Shown piece after piece: positions 36,097 to 45,665 of a stretch of DNA of 64,000 nucleotides. The position numbers were made by a program, and so were the translations under genes. Numbering within the stretch: the stretch's first letter is position 1; the number at the start of each line of letters is the position of its first letter. The notes below the pieces were generated by a model. It had not been told where the DNA came from. It did no database searches and was given only the letters and a program-made list of their open reading frames with translations. This DNA is from an uncultured Microbacterium sp. (GTDB lineage Bacteria > Actinomycetota > Actinomycetes > Actinomycetales > Microbacteriaceae), in assembly GCF_947488465.1 (NCBI RefSeq), contig NZ_CANKZA010000002.1, positions 124,001 to 188,000 of the forward strand, read 5' to 3'.

Positions 36097-36970
36097 CACG
36101 ATCTCCGCCGACGACCTGCGCAGCCTCGAAGCGGGACTCGATCGTCTGCAGACGAACCAGCCCGTGCGCACGAGCGCCCTCCAACGCGCAACGCGTTCGG
36201 TGCTGCCTCCGTTGATCTTTCTGGTCGCGCTCCTCGTGGTCTGGCAGCTCGCCGTCGTTCTGTGGCAGCTCCCGCCCGACGTCCTCCCCACTCCGGGCGC
36301 CGTCTGGAGCGCCGTCGGCGCATCGTGGCAATCGGGCGTATTGCCGGCCGCGGTCACGACGAGCCTCGGCCGCGGGCTGGCGGGTTTCGCGATCGCGATC
36401 GTGGTCGGCACCCTCCTCGGCGTGCTGCTCGCCGAGGTGCGACCGCTGCGCCGCGCGATCGGACCGGTTGTCTCGGGCCTCATGGTGCTGCCGTCGGTCG
36501 CCTGGGTGCCGGCGGCGATCCTGTGGTTCGGAATGACAGATGCGCTCGTCTACTTCGTCGTACTGATGGGCGCGGTCCCCTCGATCGTGAACGGTCTCCT
36601 GTCGGGATGCGACCAGGTCTCCCCGCAGCTGCGGCGGGTGGGCCGCGTGCTCGGCGCCGGACCGCTGCAGCAGGCGACGCTTGTCATGCTCCCCGCGGCG
36701 CTGCCGGGATACCTGGCGGGACTGAAGCAGGGCTGGGCATTCGCCTGGCGCGGCGTGCTGGCCGCCGAGATCATCGCGGTCGGCGGCTCGCTCGGCGCGG
36801 GCGTGGGCGCGCTCCTGCAGGAGAGCAGAGCCGCAGAGAACCTCGCGGGCGTGCTGGCCGCCATCTTCGTCATTCTGATCATCGGCATCGTCGTGGAACT
36901 CGCGGTGCTGGCGCCGATCGAACGGCGCGTCTTGCGCCGCCGCGGGCTCACTCCCGGGGGGACTCAATGA
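36086..36970 (+). CDS. NitT/TauT-family ABC transporter permease
   Basis: Permease of 294 residues with a polar N-terminus of about 35 residues and six hydrophobic helices. The EAA-type cytoplasmic loop is GAGPLQQATLVMLPAALPG, and GLKQGWAFAWRGVLAAE is characteristic of SsuC/TauC. The ATG at 36086 follows AAGGAG at 36070-36075. It overlaps cobA by ATGA. A substrate-binding lipoprotein is missing from the operon and must be encoded elsewhere if the transporter is active. Confidence 0.88.
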   Translation: MPRDTISADDLRSLEAGLDRLQTNQPVRTSALQRATRSVLPPLIFLVALLVVWQLAVVLWQLPPDVLPTPGAVWSAVGASWQSGVLPAAVTTSLGRGLAGFAIAIVVGTLLGVLLAEVRPLRRAIGPVVSGLMVLPSVAWVPAAILWFGMTDALVYFVVLMGAVPSIVNGLLSGCDQVSPQLRRVGRVLGAGPLQQATLVMLPAALPGYLAGLKQGWAFAWRGVLAAEIIAVGGSLGAGVGALLQESRAAENLAGVLAAIFVILIIGIVVELAVLAPIERRVLRRRGLTPGGTQ

Positions 36971-37785
36971 ATCAATCGATCGCTCTCATGACCGGGCGCG
37001 TGACCCTGGTGGGTGCCGGCCCCGGCGACGCGGGACTGTTGACCGTGCGTGGACTGCGCGCGCTCGAGGCCGCCGACGTGATCGTCGCCGACCGCCTTGG
37101 CGCCCGGGGTGTCCTCGATGGGCTCGCCGCCGACGGCGTGCACCTTCGCGCCGAGGTCATCGACGTCGGCAAGCTGCCCGGTCATCACGCCGTGCCGCAG
37201 GACGGCATCAACGCGCTCCTCGTGCACCTCGCCCGCGAGGGCAAGAACGTCGTGCGCCTCAAGGGTGGCGACCCGTACGTGTTCGGTCGCGGCGCGGAAG
37301 AACTCGCGTTCTGCCAAGAGGCAGACATCGAGGTCGTCGTCGTTCCGGGCATCACGAGCGCGATCTCCGTGCCCGCTCTTGCCGGCATCCCCCTGACACA
37401 CCGCGGGCTTGCGACGGCCTTCACCGTCGTCACCGGCCACGACCAGATCGTGGCGCTCGGCGGGGGAAGCGACCACACGGTCGTTCTCCTCATGGGTGTC
37501 GGCACGCTCGGCCACTCCGCACTGACTCTCGCCCGCGGCGAGCGCGGCGCGGACTGCCCGATCGCGGTGATCGAAGACGGTTTCGGCCCGCGTCAGCGGG
37601 TCACAGTGGGCACCCTCGGCACGATCGCGGCACAGGCGGCCGCGCGCGGCATCCGCTCCCCCGCCGTCGTCGTCGTCGGCGATGTCGTGCGTCTCAGCCC
37701 CTTCGCTCCGGCCGAACTCGCCGCCTCGGCGCTGGCTGTGTCAGAACAGCACACCGCTGGCCTGGCCACCCGCTTGTCCACGTGA
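36967..37785 (+). CDS. cobA: Uroporphyrinogen-III C-methyltransferase (SUMT)
   Basis: Single-domain methyltransferase of 272 residues that makes precorrin-2, first step of siroheme synthesis. Family motifs are VTLVGAGPGDAGLLT, VRLKGGDPYVFGRGAEE and VPGITSAISVP, followed by LLMGVGTLG. It is a second copy besides the SUMT domain of CysG at 21443-22681. Location in the sulfate operon suggests it feeds siroheme to the sulfite reductase. Coupled to the permease by ATGA. Confidence 0.93.
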   Translation: MNQSIALMTGRVTLVGAGPGDAGLLTVRGLRALEAADVIVADRLGARGVLDGLAADGVHLRAEVIDVGKLPGHHAVPQDGINALLVHLAREGKNVVRLKGGDPYVFGRGAEELAFCQEADIEVVVVPGITSAISVPALAGIPLTHRGLATAFTVVTGHDQIVALGGGSDHTVVLLMGVGTLGHSALTLARGERGADCPIAVIEDGFGPRQRVTVGTLGTIAAQAAARGIRSPAVVVVGDVVRLSPFAPAELAASALAVSEQHTAGLATRLST

Positions 37786-37858
37786 CAGATGTGGCCGCAT
37801 CCGGCCCGCCGGAGCGAACCACCTGGCCCTCGAACCACTCACACCGAAAGACACCTCT

Positions 37859-39217
37859 GTGACTTCTCTGAACCTGCGCGTCGCGATCGTCGGCGCCGGC
37901 CCCGCCGGCATCTATGCGGGCAACATCCTCGCCAACTCGGTCCGCGAGACCGGCGGCCAGGTCTCGATCGACCTGTTCGATTCGCTCCCCGCGCCCTACG
38001 GCCTGATCCGGTACGGCGTGGCACCCGATCACCCGCGCATCAAGGGCATCGTCACCTCGCTGCACGAGATGTTGGATGCCGGCGCCATCCGCTTCCTCGG
38101 CAACGTCGAGGTCGGCCGTGACATCGCGCTCGACGACCTGCGCGAGCGCTACGACGCCGTCATCCTCGCGACGGGCGCGATCCGGGATGCCGCACTCGAC
38201 ATCCCGGGCATCGATCTGCCGGGCTCCTACGGTGCCGCCGACTTCGTTGCGTGGTTCGACGGACATCCCGACGTCCCGCGCGAGTGGCCGCTCGATGCGG
38301 CGGAGGTCGCCGTGATCGGCAACGGCAACGTCGCCCTCGATGTGGCGCGCGTGCTCGCCAAGCACGCCGTCGACCTCCGATCGACCGAGGTGCCCGACAA
38401 CGTGCTCGCCGGGCTCGAAGCATCCGCCGTCACCGACGTGCACGTGTTCGGCCGTCGCGGCCCACTCGATGTGAAGTTCACCCCGATCGAGCTGCGCGAG
38501 CTCGGCGAGGTGCCGGACGTCGACATCGTCCTCGCCGACGAAGACTTCGAGGCGCTCGAACTCGCCGCCGGCTCCAGCAACCAACTCAAGGTGATTCTGC
38601 GGACGTTCCAGGCGTGGCGGACCCGGGGGCTCAGCGGCGCGCGCCGTCGCCTGCACCTGCACTTCTGGCACGCGCCGGTTGCCGTCCTCGGCGACCAGCG
38701 CGTCGAGGCCCTGCGCTTCGAACGCACCGCGGTCGGCGACGACGGTGTCGTGCGCGGCACCGGCGAGATCCGCGACATCCCCGTGCAGGCGGTCTATCGG
38801 GCGGTCGGCTACTTCGGCACTCCCGTGATCGATGCACCCTTCGACGACACACGCGGGGTGATTCCGAATGTGGAGGGCCGCGTCGTCGACGTCCCCGGCC
38901 TGTACGCGACCGGCTGGATCAAGCGGGGACCCGTCGGGCTCATCGGCCACACCAAGTCCGACGCGATGGAGACGATCGCGCACCTGGTCGCCGATGCGAG
39001 CGCCGGAGTGCTGGCCTCGCCCGTCATCGATGACGACGTGGTCGACGTGCTCGCTGAGCGGGAGGTCGCCTTCACGACCTGGCATGGTTGGCTCGCGCTT
39101 GATGCGCACGAGCGCGCTCTCGGTTCGTCGCACCGGCACACCCGCGAGCGGGTCAAGGTCGTTCCGCGCGACGAGCAGGTCGACATCTCGCGCGCCGACA
39201 GCCTCGCCCGGTCGTGA
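37859..39217 (+). CDS. fprA: Ferredoxin--NADP+ reductase, FprA/adrenodoxin-reductase type
   Basis: FAD- and NADP-binding flavoprotein of 452 residues that passes electrons from NADPH to ferredoxin. VAIVGAGPAGIYAG starts the FAD fold, PYGLIRYGVAPDHPRIKG is diagnostic of this family, and AVIGNGNVALDVARVL is the NADP fold. GWIKRGPVGLIG near the end completes the signature. It most likely supplies the ferredoxin used by the sulfite reductase of the same operon. The GTG at 37859 is 73 bases after cobA; an open frame into cobA is not used. The stop overlaps the next gene (GTGA). Confidence 0.92.
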   Translation: MTSLNLRVAIVGAGPAGIYAGNILANSVRETGGQVSIDLFDSLPAPYGLIRYGVAPDHPRIKGIVTSLHEMLDAGAIRFLGNVEVGRDIALDDLRERYDAVILATGAIRDAALDIPGIDLPGSYGAADFVAWFDGHPDVPREWPLDAAEVAVIGNGNVALDVARVLAKHAVDLRSTEVPDNVLAGLEASAVTDVHVFGRRGPLDVKFTPIELRELGEVPDVDIVLADEDFEALELAAGSSNQLKVILRTFQAWRTRGLSGARRRLHLHFWHAPVAVLGDQRVEALRFERTAVGDDGVVRGTGEIRDIPVQAVYRAVGYFGTPVIDAPFDDTRGVIPNVEGRVVDVPGLYATGWIKRGPVGLIGHTKSDAMETIAHLVADASAGVLASPVIDDDVVDVLAEREVAFTTWHGWLALDAHERALGSSHRHTRERVKVVPRDEQVDISRADSLARS

Positions 39218-40158
39218 CCGAAACCTCGGTCGATGCGCTGATCATCGGGGGCGGACCGGCCGGCCTGTCGGCCGCCCTCAATCTCGCCCGCGCCCGCACC
39301 TCGGTTCTCGTGGCCGACACGGGACGGCCACGCAACGCTGCCACGCTGCGCTCGCACGGCTTCCTCACGCGCGACGGCATCTCTCCGATCGAACTGCGCA
39401 AACTCGCCCGCGCCGAACTCGACGTGTATCCGGCGGTGCGGGTCCTCGACCGCACGAGCGTCACGACGCTGACGGAAGCGGATGCCGGGGACGACGCCCG
39501 CTTCACCGCCACTCTGCAATCCGGCCGCTCCCGCGAGCCGCGCGTGGTGTCCGCACGCTCGGTGCTCATCGCAACAGGTCTGCGCGAGACACTGCCAGCG
39601 GTCCCGAGCCTGCGCTCCTTCTACGGCATGACTCTGTTCAGCTGCGCCGCGTGTGACGCGTGGGAGTTGCAAGACCGACCGCTCGCCCTGATCGGCGAGA
39701 CTCCCGACCTTCCGGCCCGCGCCCGGCTCCTCGCGCGCTGGACCGACGACCTCGCGGTCTTCACGAACGGCGCCGGCGTCGTCGACACCGTCGAAGAGGC
39801 CGAGCTCGCGGCATCCGGCATCGTCGTCGAGCGGCGCCCGATTGCAGACCTCGAGGGCGACCGCGGCCAGGTCAGCGGCATCCTGCTCACGGACGGCACC
39901 CGCATTCCGATCGCCGGCGGCTTCGTCCGCCCGCGCTGGGAGCCCGCTCTCGATTTCCTCGCCGGGCTCGACGTTCGCCGCGATAGCGATGGCCACCTGC
40001 TGGTCGACCGTTCAGGCCGGACCACGATCGCGGGACTGTACGGCGCGGGCGATGCCGCCGCCCCCGGCCCGCAGCAGCTCATCGTCGCCGCCGGCCAAGG
40101 CGCGCGCGCGGCCGCCGTGATGGTCCACGACATGGTCGGTGTGCGCACCACCCACTGA
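39214..40158 (+). CDS. Thioredoxin-reductase-like FAD/NAD(P) oxidoreductase
   Basis: A 314-residue flavoprotein with LIIGGGPAGLSAALNLARA at the start, a CAAC redox pair in LFSCAACDAWE near residue 147, and GAGDAAAPGPQQLIVAAGQG near the end. The NADPH fold between is unusual, with IGETPDLP in place of the usual GxGxxG, so cofactor use is unclear. It may reduce a thioredoxin-like partner or another donor for APS reductase. Last gene of the sulfate operon, GTG overlapping the fprA stop. Confidence 0.82.
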   Translation: MTETSVDALIIGGGPAGLSAALNLARARTSVLVADTGRPRNAATLRSHGFLTRDGISPIELRKLARAELDVYPAVRVLDRTSVTTLTEADAGDDARFTATLQSGRSREPRVVSARSVLIATGLRETLPAVPSLRSFYGMTLFSCAACDAWELQDRPLALIGETPDLPARARLLARWTDDLAVFTNGAGVVDTVEEAELAASGIVVERRPIADLEGDRGQVSGILLTDGTRIPIAGGFVRPRWEPALDFLAGLDVRRDSDGHLLVDRSGRTTIAGLYGAGDAAAPGPQQLIVAAGQGARAAAVMVHDMVGVRTTH

Positions 40159-40204
40159 CCCTCCCCCCTCCCACCCTCCTTCCCCCTCCCACCCTTCCTT
40201 CCCT
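40159..40204 (+). other. Pyrimidine-rich tract after the sulfate operon
   Basis: Almost pure C/T for 45 bases, with the word CCCTCCCACCCT repeated imperfectly. It follows the stop of the sulfate operon directly. It might act as a Rho-utilisation site (C-rich, G-poor RNA); no hairpin is in it. Confidence 0.4.
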
Positions 40205-40210
40205 GTGGCT

Positions 40211-40269
40211 GCGAGCCGGCGCAGTCTGCCGTGGGCGCCGGATGCAGACGGCAGTTGGCGTCGGCTCGC
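40211..40269. repeat. Long imperfect hairpin (palindrome D)
   Basis: GCGAGCCGGCGCAGTCTGCCG pairs imperfectly (17 of 21) with the reverse of 40248-40269, which ends GCGTCGGCTCGC. The arm shares the CGGCTCGCG word with palindrome A at 197-259. It stands between the sulfate operon and the gene scar. Confidence 0.6.
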
Positions 40270-40282
40270 GCCCGGGGAGCCG

Positions 40283-40465
40283 TCACGACGACGGGGTGCC
40301 AGGCTGCCACCCGCGGGCCAGGAGGGCCTCGCGGGTGCGGGCAAGTTGCCGCGTGCGAGCGGGCCCTCGATGGGACTTGTTCACTCGGATGACGCGCCAT
40401 CCCAGGCGTGCGAGCTCATCGAGCCGGTCGGATCTCAAACGTCTCGTGACGAGCATCGTGATCGC
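40283..40465 (-). pseudogene. C-terminal remnant resembling DUF559 (Vsr-like endonuclease fold) proteins
   Basis: The minus strand reads RRLRSDRLDELARLGWRVIRV, continues with RTREALLARGWQPG and stops at 40283. The LGWRVIRV strand and the final REALLARGW helix are typical ends of DUF559/AbiEi-associated proteins. About 60 codons remain of a gene normally near 300 codons; no start or N-terminal domain is present. It abuts the DUF2252 fragment on the other strand. Confidence 0.5.
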
Positions 40466-40469
40466 GTGA

Positions 40470-41000
40470 CAAGCATCCGCGCGCGATGAACGTGTCACGG
40501 ATGCGGCCGCTCGCGGCGCCGTGAGCACCTACGCCCGGGCGATGGCGACGGCCGTCGCGCGGAGCCCCCTCGAACGCTACTTCCCGCACTACGAAGTGAC
40601 CGGGCGCAACAAGGCACTCGACAAGCGCAGTCGTGACGTCGTGAAGGCGGCCCTGCGCGATGCGCAGAAGCGCACCGGCGAGCGCGCCGTGCGCAGACTC
40701 ACCGAGCGGGGCGATGATGGCCTCCTGCGCTTCATCGAGACCCCGCCCACGATGACGCACCTCGAACCCGACCTCGCCGCGCGCGTGCAGGCGGCAATCG
40801 ACGCGTACCGCCTGACCACGAACGCCGATATCCGGCTGCTGCTGCAGCAGTTCACCCCGTCCGACACCGTGCGGCGCGTGGTCGGCGTCGGGAGCGTCGG
40901 CACCCGGTGCTAGATCACCGTGCTTCAGGATGCCGGCGGTCATCCGCTGCTTCTGCAGGTCAAGCAGGCGGGGCCGAGCGTCCTGGTCGAGCACGGCCGG
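40470..41000 (+). pseudogene. Internal fragment of a DUF2252-family gene with a nonsense codon
   Basis: The frame is open from 40470 and reads DAAARGAVSTYARAMA..., then RRVVGVGSVGTRC, a TAG at 40911-40913, and ITVLQDAGGHPLLLQVKQAG in the same frame. DUF2252 proteins (about 430 residues) have GTRCY or GTRAW at this spot followed by VLL...LLQVKEA, so the TAG very likely replaces a Tyr or Trp codon. Both the N-terminal third and the C-terminal third are missing. The region 41001-41150 shows no gene. Confidence 0.8.
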
Positions 41001-41150
41001 CAAGACGTCCCACCCGGCGTCGCGAGCCTCATCTCCCGCTCCGGGGCGTCGGCCGACCAGAGTAGGTGGCACATTCTGCCCGCCGGGGGCGGCGGATGCC
41101 GTCGATCGCGCCACCTGTTTCCCGGCGGCCGGCGAGGACGCTCCCGAGAG

Positions 41151-41570
41151 TCAGTCCTGCTCAGGGCGCCAGAGCACGACCTCGGTCGCCCGGCGCACGC
41201 GCGTGCCGTGGCGGACCGAGACCACCGAGCCGCTGGCCCCGGCCGCGAACACCCGTGACCGTTGTTCGAGCTCTTCCCGAACCCGGGTCTCGAGCTGTGC
41301 GATCCGGCGCCGGAGCGCACGGTTCTCGTTCTCGAGCTCGATCAGACGCGAGATCGCCGGCAGGCTCATGCCTTCGGCCGACAACGCCGCGACCTCGCGC
41401 AGTTGCTTCACATGGCGCAGCGAATAGCGGCGTGATCCGCCCTGCGTGCGGCCGGGCACGACGAGGCCGAGGCGGTCGTACTGCCGGAGGGTCTGCGGAT
41501 GCATCCCCGACAGCTCGGCCGCAGCCGTGATCGCGAAGATCGGCGTCTCCTCGTCCACCTCGTCGGCCAT
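41151..41570 (-). CDS. hspR: HspR, MerR-type repressor of the DnaK regulon
   Basis: Heat-shock repressor of 139 residues. The N-terminal MerR-like winged helix is clear (FAITAAAELSGMHPQTLRQY, RLGLVVPGRTQGGSRRYS), followed by a coiled coil (LIELENENRALRRRIAQLE). Last gene of dnaK-grpE-dnaJ-hspR, so it represses its own operon through the HAIR operator at 45083-45103, and clpB through 18156-18176. DnaK acts as co-repressor in Streptomyces. The ATG at 41570 is used; a GTG at 41576 overlaps the dnaJ stop (TAGTG) and is an alternative. Confidence 0.95.
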   Translation of the reverse strand: MADEVDEETPIFAITAAAELSGMHPQTLRQYDRLGLVVPGRTQGGSRRYSLRHVKQLREVAALSAEGMSLPAISRLIELENENRALRRRIAQLETRVREELEQRSRVFAAGASGSVVSVRHGTRVRRATEVVLWRPEQD

Positions 41571-41575
41571 GACCA

Positions 41576-42568
41576 CTACTCGCGCGCTTTCGCCATCAGG
41601 TCGGCGCGCGGGTTCTCGGCCGGCTCCAGCTCGTGGAACCGCTCGAGAGCGGCGCGTGCCGCATCGTCCAGATGCGACGGGACGGCCACCTGAACCTCGG
41701 CGAGGAGGTCTCCGGTGCCCTTGGACGTCTCGACGCCGCGGCCCTTGACCCGCAGCACGCGGCCCGACGGGGTACCCGGCGCGACCCGGAGCTTCACCGG
41801 TTCTCCGCCGAGCGTGGGCACCTCGATCGTGGCGCCGAGCGCCGCTTCGGTGAAGGTCACCGGCACGGTCACCCGCAGGTTCAGCCCGTCGCGTGTGAAG
41901 ACCGGATGCGGACGCACCGACACGCTCACGACGATGTCACCCGACTCCCCACCATCGGGCGAGCGCCGACCACGGCCACGCAAGCGGATCTTCTGCCCGT
42001 CGGCGACCCCCGCAGGGATCTTCACCTTGAACGGCTTGCCGTCTTCGCCCGCGAGGCTGATGGTCTCTCCCCGCACCGCGGTCTGGAAGTCGAGCGTTGT
42101 CCGTGCGGTGACGTCGGCGCCGCGTTGCGGTCCGCCGTTGCCTCGGAAGCCGCCGGTCGACTGGCCGAACCGGCCGGAGCCGAAGCCCCCGCCCTGCTGA
42201 CCGAACATCGCGAACAGGTCGTCGAAATCGGCCTGCTGACCGCCCGGAGCGCCACGTCCCTGACCGAACCGGCTGAACACGTCCTCGAACCCGCCACCGG
42301 CCGATCCCGGCGCCTGGAAACGTGCATTGCCCGCACCCATCGCCCGGATCTGGTCGTACTCTTCGCGCTGTTCCTTGTCGGAGAGCACCGAGTAGGCCTC
42401 GCTGATCTCTTTGAACTTCGCTTCCTTTTTCGCATCGCCCTGCGTCTGGTCGGGGTGATACGTGCGCGCGAGCTTGCGGTAGGTCTTCTTCAACTCGGCA
42501 TCGGTGATGTCTTTGCTGACGCCCAGCGTCTTGTAGAAATCCTTGTCGAACCAGTCTTGGCTGGCCAT
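41576..42568 (-). CDS. dnaJ: DnaJ-family co-chaperone (type B, no zinc finger)
   Basis: Stimulates the DnaK ATPase. J-domain at residues 8-70 contains the HPD motif in TYHPDQT. A Gly/Phe-rich region follows (about 80-150), then the C-terminal substrate-binding domains, without the CxxCxGxG zinc repeats, like CbpA or actinobacterial DnaJ1. Length 330 residues. Third gene of the operon, 14 bases after grpE. Confidence 0.93.
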   Translation of the reverse strand: MASQDWFDKDFYKTLGVSKDITDAELKKTYRKLARTYHPDQTQGDAKKEAKFKEISEAYSVLSDKEQREEYDQIRAMGAGNARFQAPGSAGGGFEDVFSRFGQGRGAPGGQQADFDDLFAMFGQQGGGFGSGRFGQSTGGFRGNGGPQRGADVTARTTLDFQTAVRGETISLAGEDGKPFKVKIPAGVADGQKIRLRGRGRRSPDGGESGDIVVSVSVRPHPVFTRDGLNLRVTVPVTFTEAALGATIEVPTLGGEPVKLRVAPGTPSGRVLRVKGRGVETSKGTGDLLAEVQVAVPSHLDDAARAALERFHELEPAENPRADLMAKARE

Positions 42569-42582
42569 GTGATTCCTCCCGA

Positions 42583-43164
42583 CTATTCGGCCGGAACGGC
42601 CACGACGACCTTCGCCGGACGCAGTTCGATCCCACCGAGCCGGTAACCCACTTCGACGACCTCGAGGATCGTCGCGGTCTCCACACCGGGTGTCGGTGCC
42701 TGGAAGATCGCTTCGTGTTGCTGCGGGTCGAACGCGTCACCCGCCGCGCCGTACGTCTCGACGCCCAGCTTCGCGACGACCGCGCGGAGCTTGTCCGCCA
42801 TGACCGCGAGCGGTGAGCCCTCAGTCAGGTCACCGTGCTTGTCGGCGCGGTCGAGGTCATCGAGCACGGGCAGCAGACCCTTTGCAACCGAGCCCTTGGC
42901 GCGCTCGATCTCGACCTCGCGCTGCTCCTCTGTACGCCGCCGATAGTTGGCGTACTCGGCCTGCAGGCGCTTGAGGTCCAGCAACAGATCGCGGTCTTCT
43001 TCGGATGCGTCGGCCACGGCCGCTTCATCGGTCTGGGTCGCATCGAGGATGTCCTCGACCGTGAGCCCGTCGTCGCCGTTCGTCTCCCCCTGCGAGTCGG
43101 GGCCGGAAGCGTTCGCTTCCGACCCCTCATCACCGGGGACTTCGTTCTCGAAGTCCTTCGTCAT
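42583..43164 (-). CDS. grpE: GrpE nucleotide exchange factor
   Basis: Releases ADP from DnaK. The 193-residue protein has an acidic, low-complexity N-terminus of about 55 residues, a long coiled-coil helix (LLDLKRLQAEYANYRRRTEEQ region), and the beta domain with FDPQQHEAIFQAPTPG and EVGYRLGGIELRPAKVVV. It lies 12 bases after dnaK. Confidence 0.95.
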   Translation of the reverse strand: MTKDFENEVPGDEGSEANASGPDSQGETNGDDGLTVEDILDATQTDEAAVADASEEDRDLLLDLKRLQAEYANYRRRTEEQREVEIERAKGSVAKGLLPVLDDLDRADKHGDLTEGSPLAVMADKLRAVVAKLGVETYGAAGDAFDPQQHEAIFQAPTPGVETATILEVVEVGYRLGGIELRPAKVVVAVPAE

Positions 43165-43176
43165 GATCCGATTCTC

Positions 43177-45174
<1,998 letters not shown>

Positions 45175-45202
45175 TCCAGGATGCCGTCACGCGCGCCTCC
45201 GT

Positions 45203-45242
45203 TTCGTCTCGGTCGCTGCGCTCCCTCGCTCGACGACAGCAC
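45203..45242. repeat. REP-like repeat (GTTTCGTCTCG...CGACGAC)
   Basis: GTTTCGTCTCGGTCGCTGCG and the following CTCCCTCGCTCGACGAC form a self-complementary GC-rich block of a type dispersed in Microbacteriaceae genomes (recalled, not searched). The rest of the gap 45175-45315 shows nothing. Confidence 0.45.
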
Positions 45243-45315
45243 GCTTGCACCGCGTGGCTTGCCGAGGAGATGTCGCGACCCGAGGACCGGATGCGGCGAA
45301 GTGCTCCTCAAGAAC

Positions 45316-45648
45316 TCACATCTCCTCAGGAAGCGTCCGCTGATCGCTCGAGGCAATCACCAGGCTCCCGCGCCCAAAGGGCAGCACTGGCGCCCGGTAG
45401 ACGAGCACCCCGGTGTGCTCGGGCCGCAGCGTCACCTCCGCACGGCCGAAGTACCACAGGCGCGTGTAGAGATAGACGCCGACGACGACGGATTCCCCCG
45501 CGGGAACCTGCCACGTGCCGGCGCCCCACTGCACGGGCTGACCCCGGCCGGCGACCACGAGCGTCGGGCGGACGCCCGCGAACAGTGCCAGCCGGGGTTT
45601 GTGCAGACGGAGGTCGATCCGGCGGGTCGCCCCGGTGGGATCAGCCAT
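45316..45648 (-). CDS. Hypothetical beta-rich protein, 110 residues
   Basis: Family not recognised. The sequence is mostly predicted strands with glycines (LALFAGVRPTLVVAGRGQPV, GAGTWQVPAG, VLVYRAPVLPFGRGS) and no signal or membrane helix, so a small cytosolic beta fold is likely. The ATG is used because no upstream in-frame alternative has signals. It follows the helicase stop... its start is 17 bases from the helicase 3' end on the same strand, so the two may be cotranscribed. Confidence 0.6.
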   Translation of the reverse strand: MADPTGATRRIDLRLHKPRLALFAGVRPTLVVAGRGQPVQWGAGTWQVPAGESVVVGVYLYTRLWYFGRAEVTLRPEHTGVLVYRAPVLPFGRGSLVIASSDQRTLPEEM

Positions 45649-45665
45649 CGCCGCCGCTGCCGACG

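Noticed and set aside
40416..41114. A 232-codon minus-strand frame over the DUF2252 fragment
   Set aside because: No motif and no start signal, and the plus strand has clear DUF2252 similarity across the TAG; judged a shadow.
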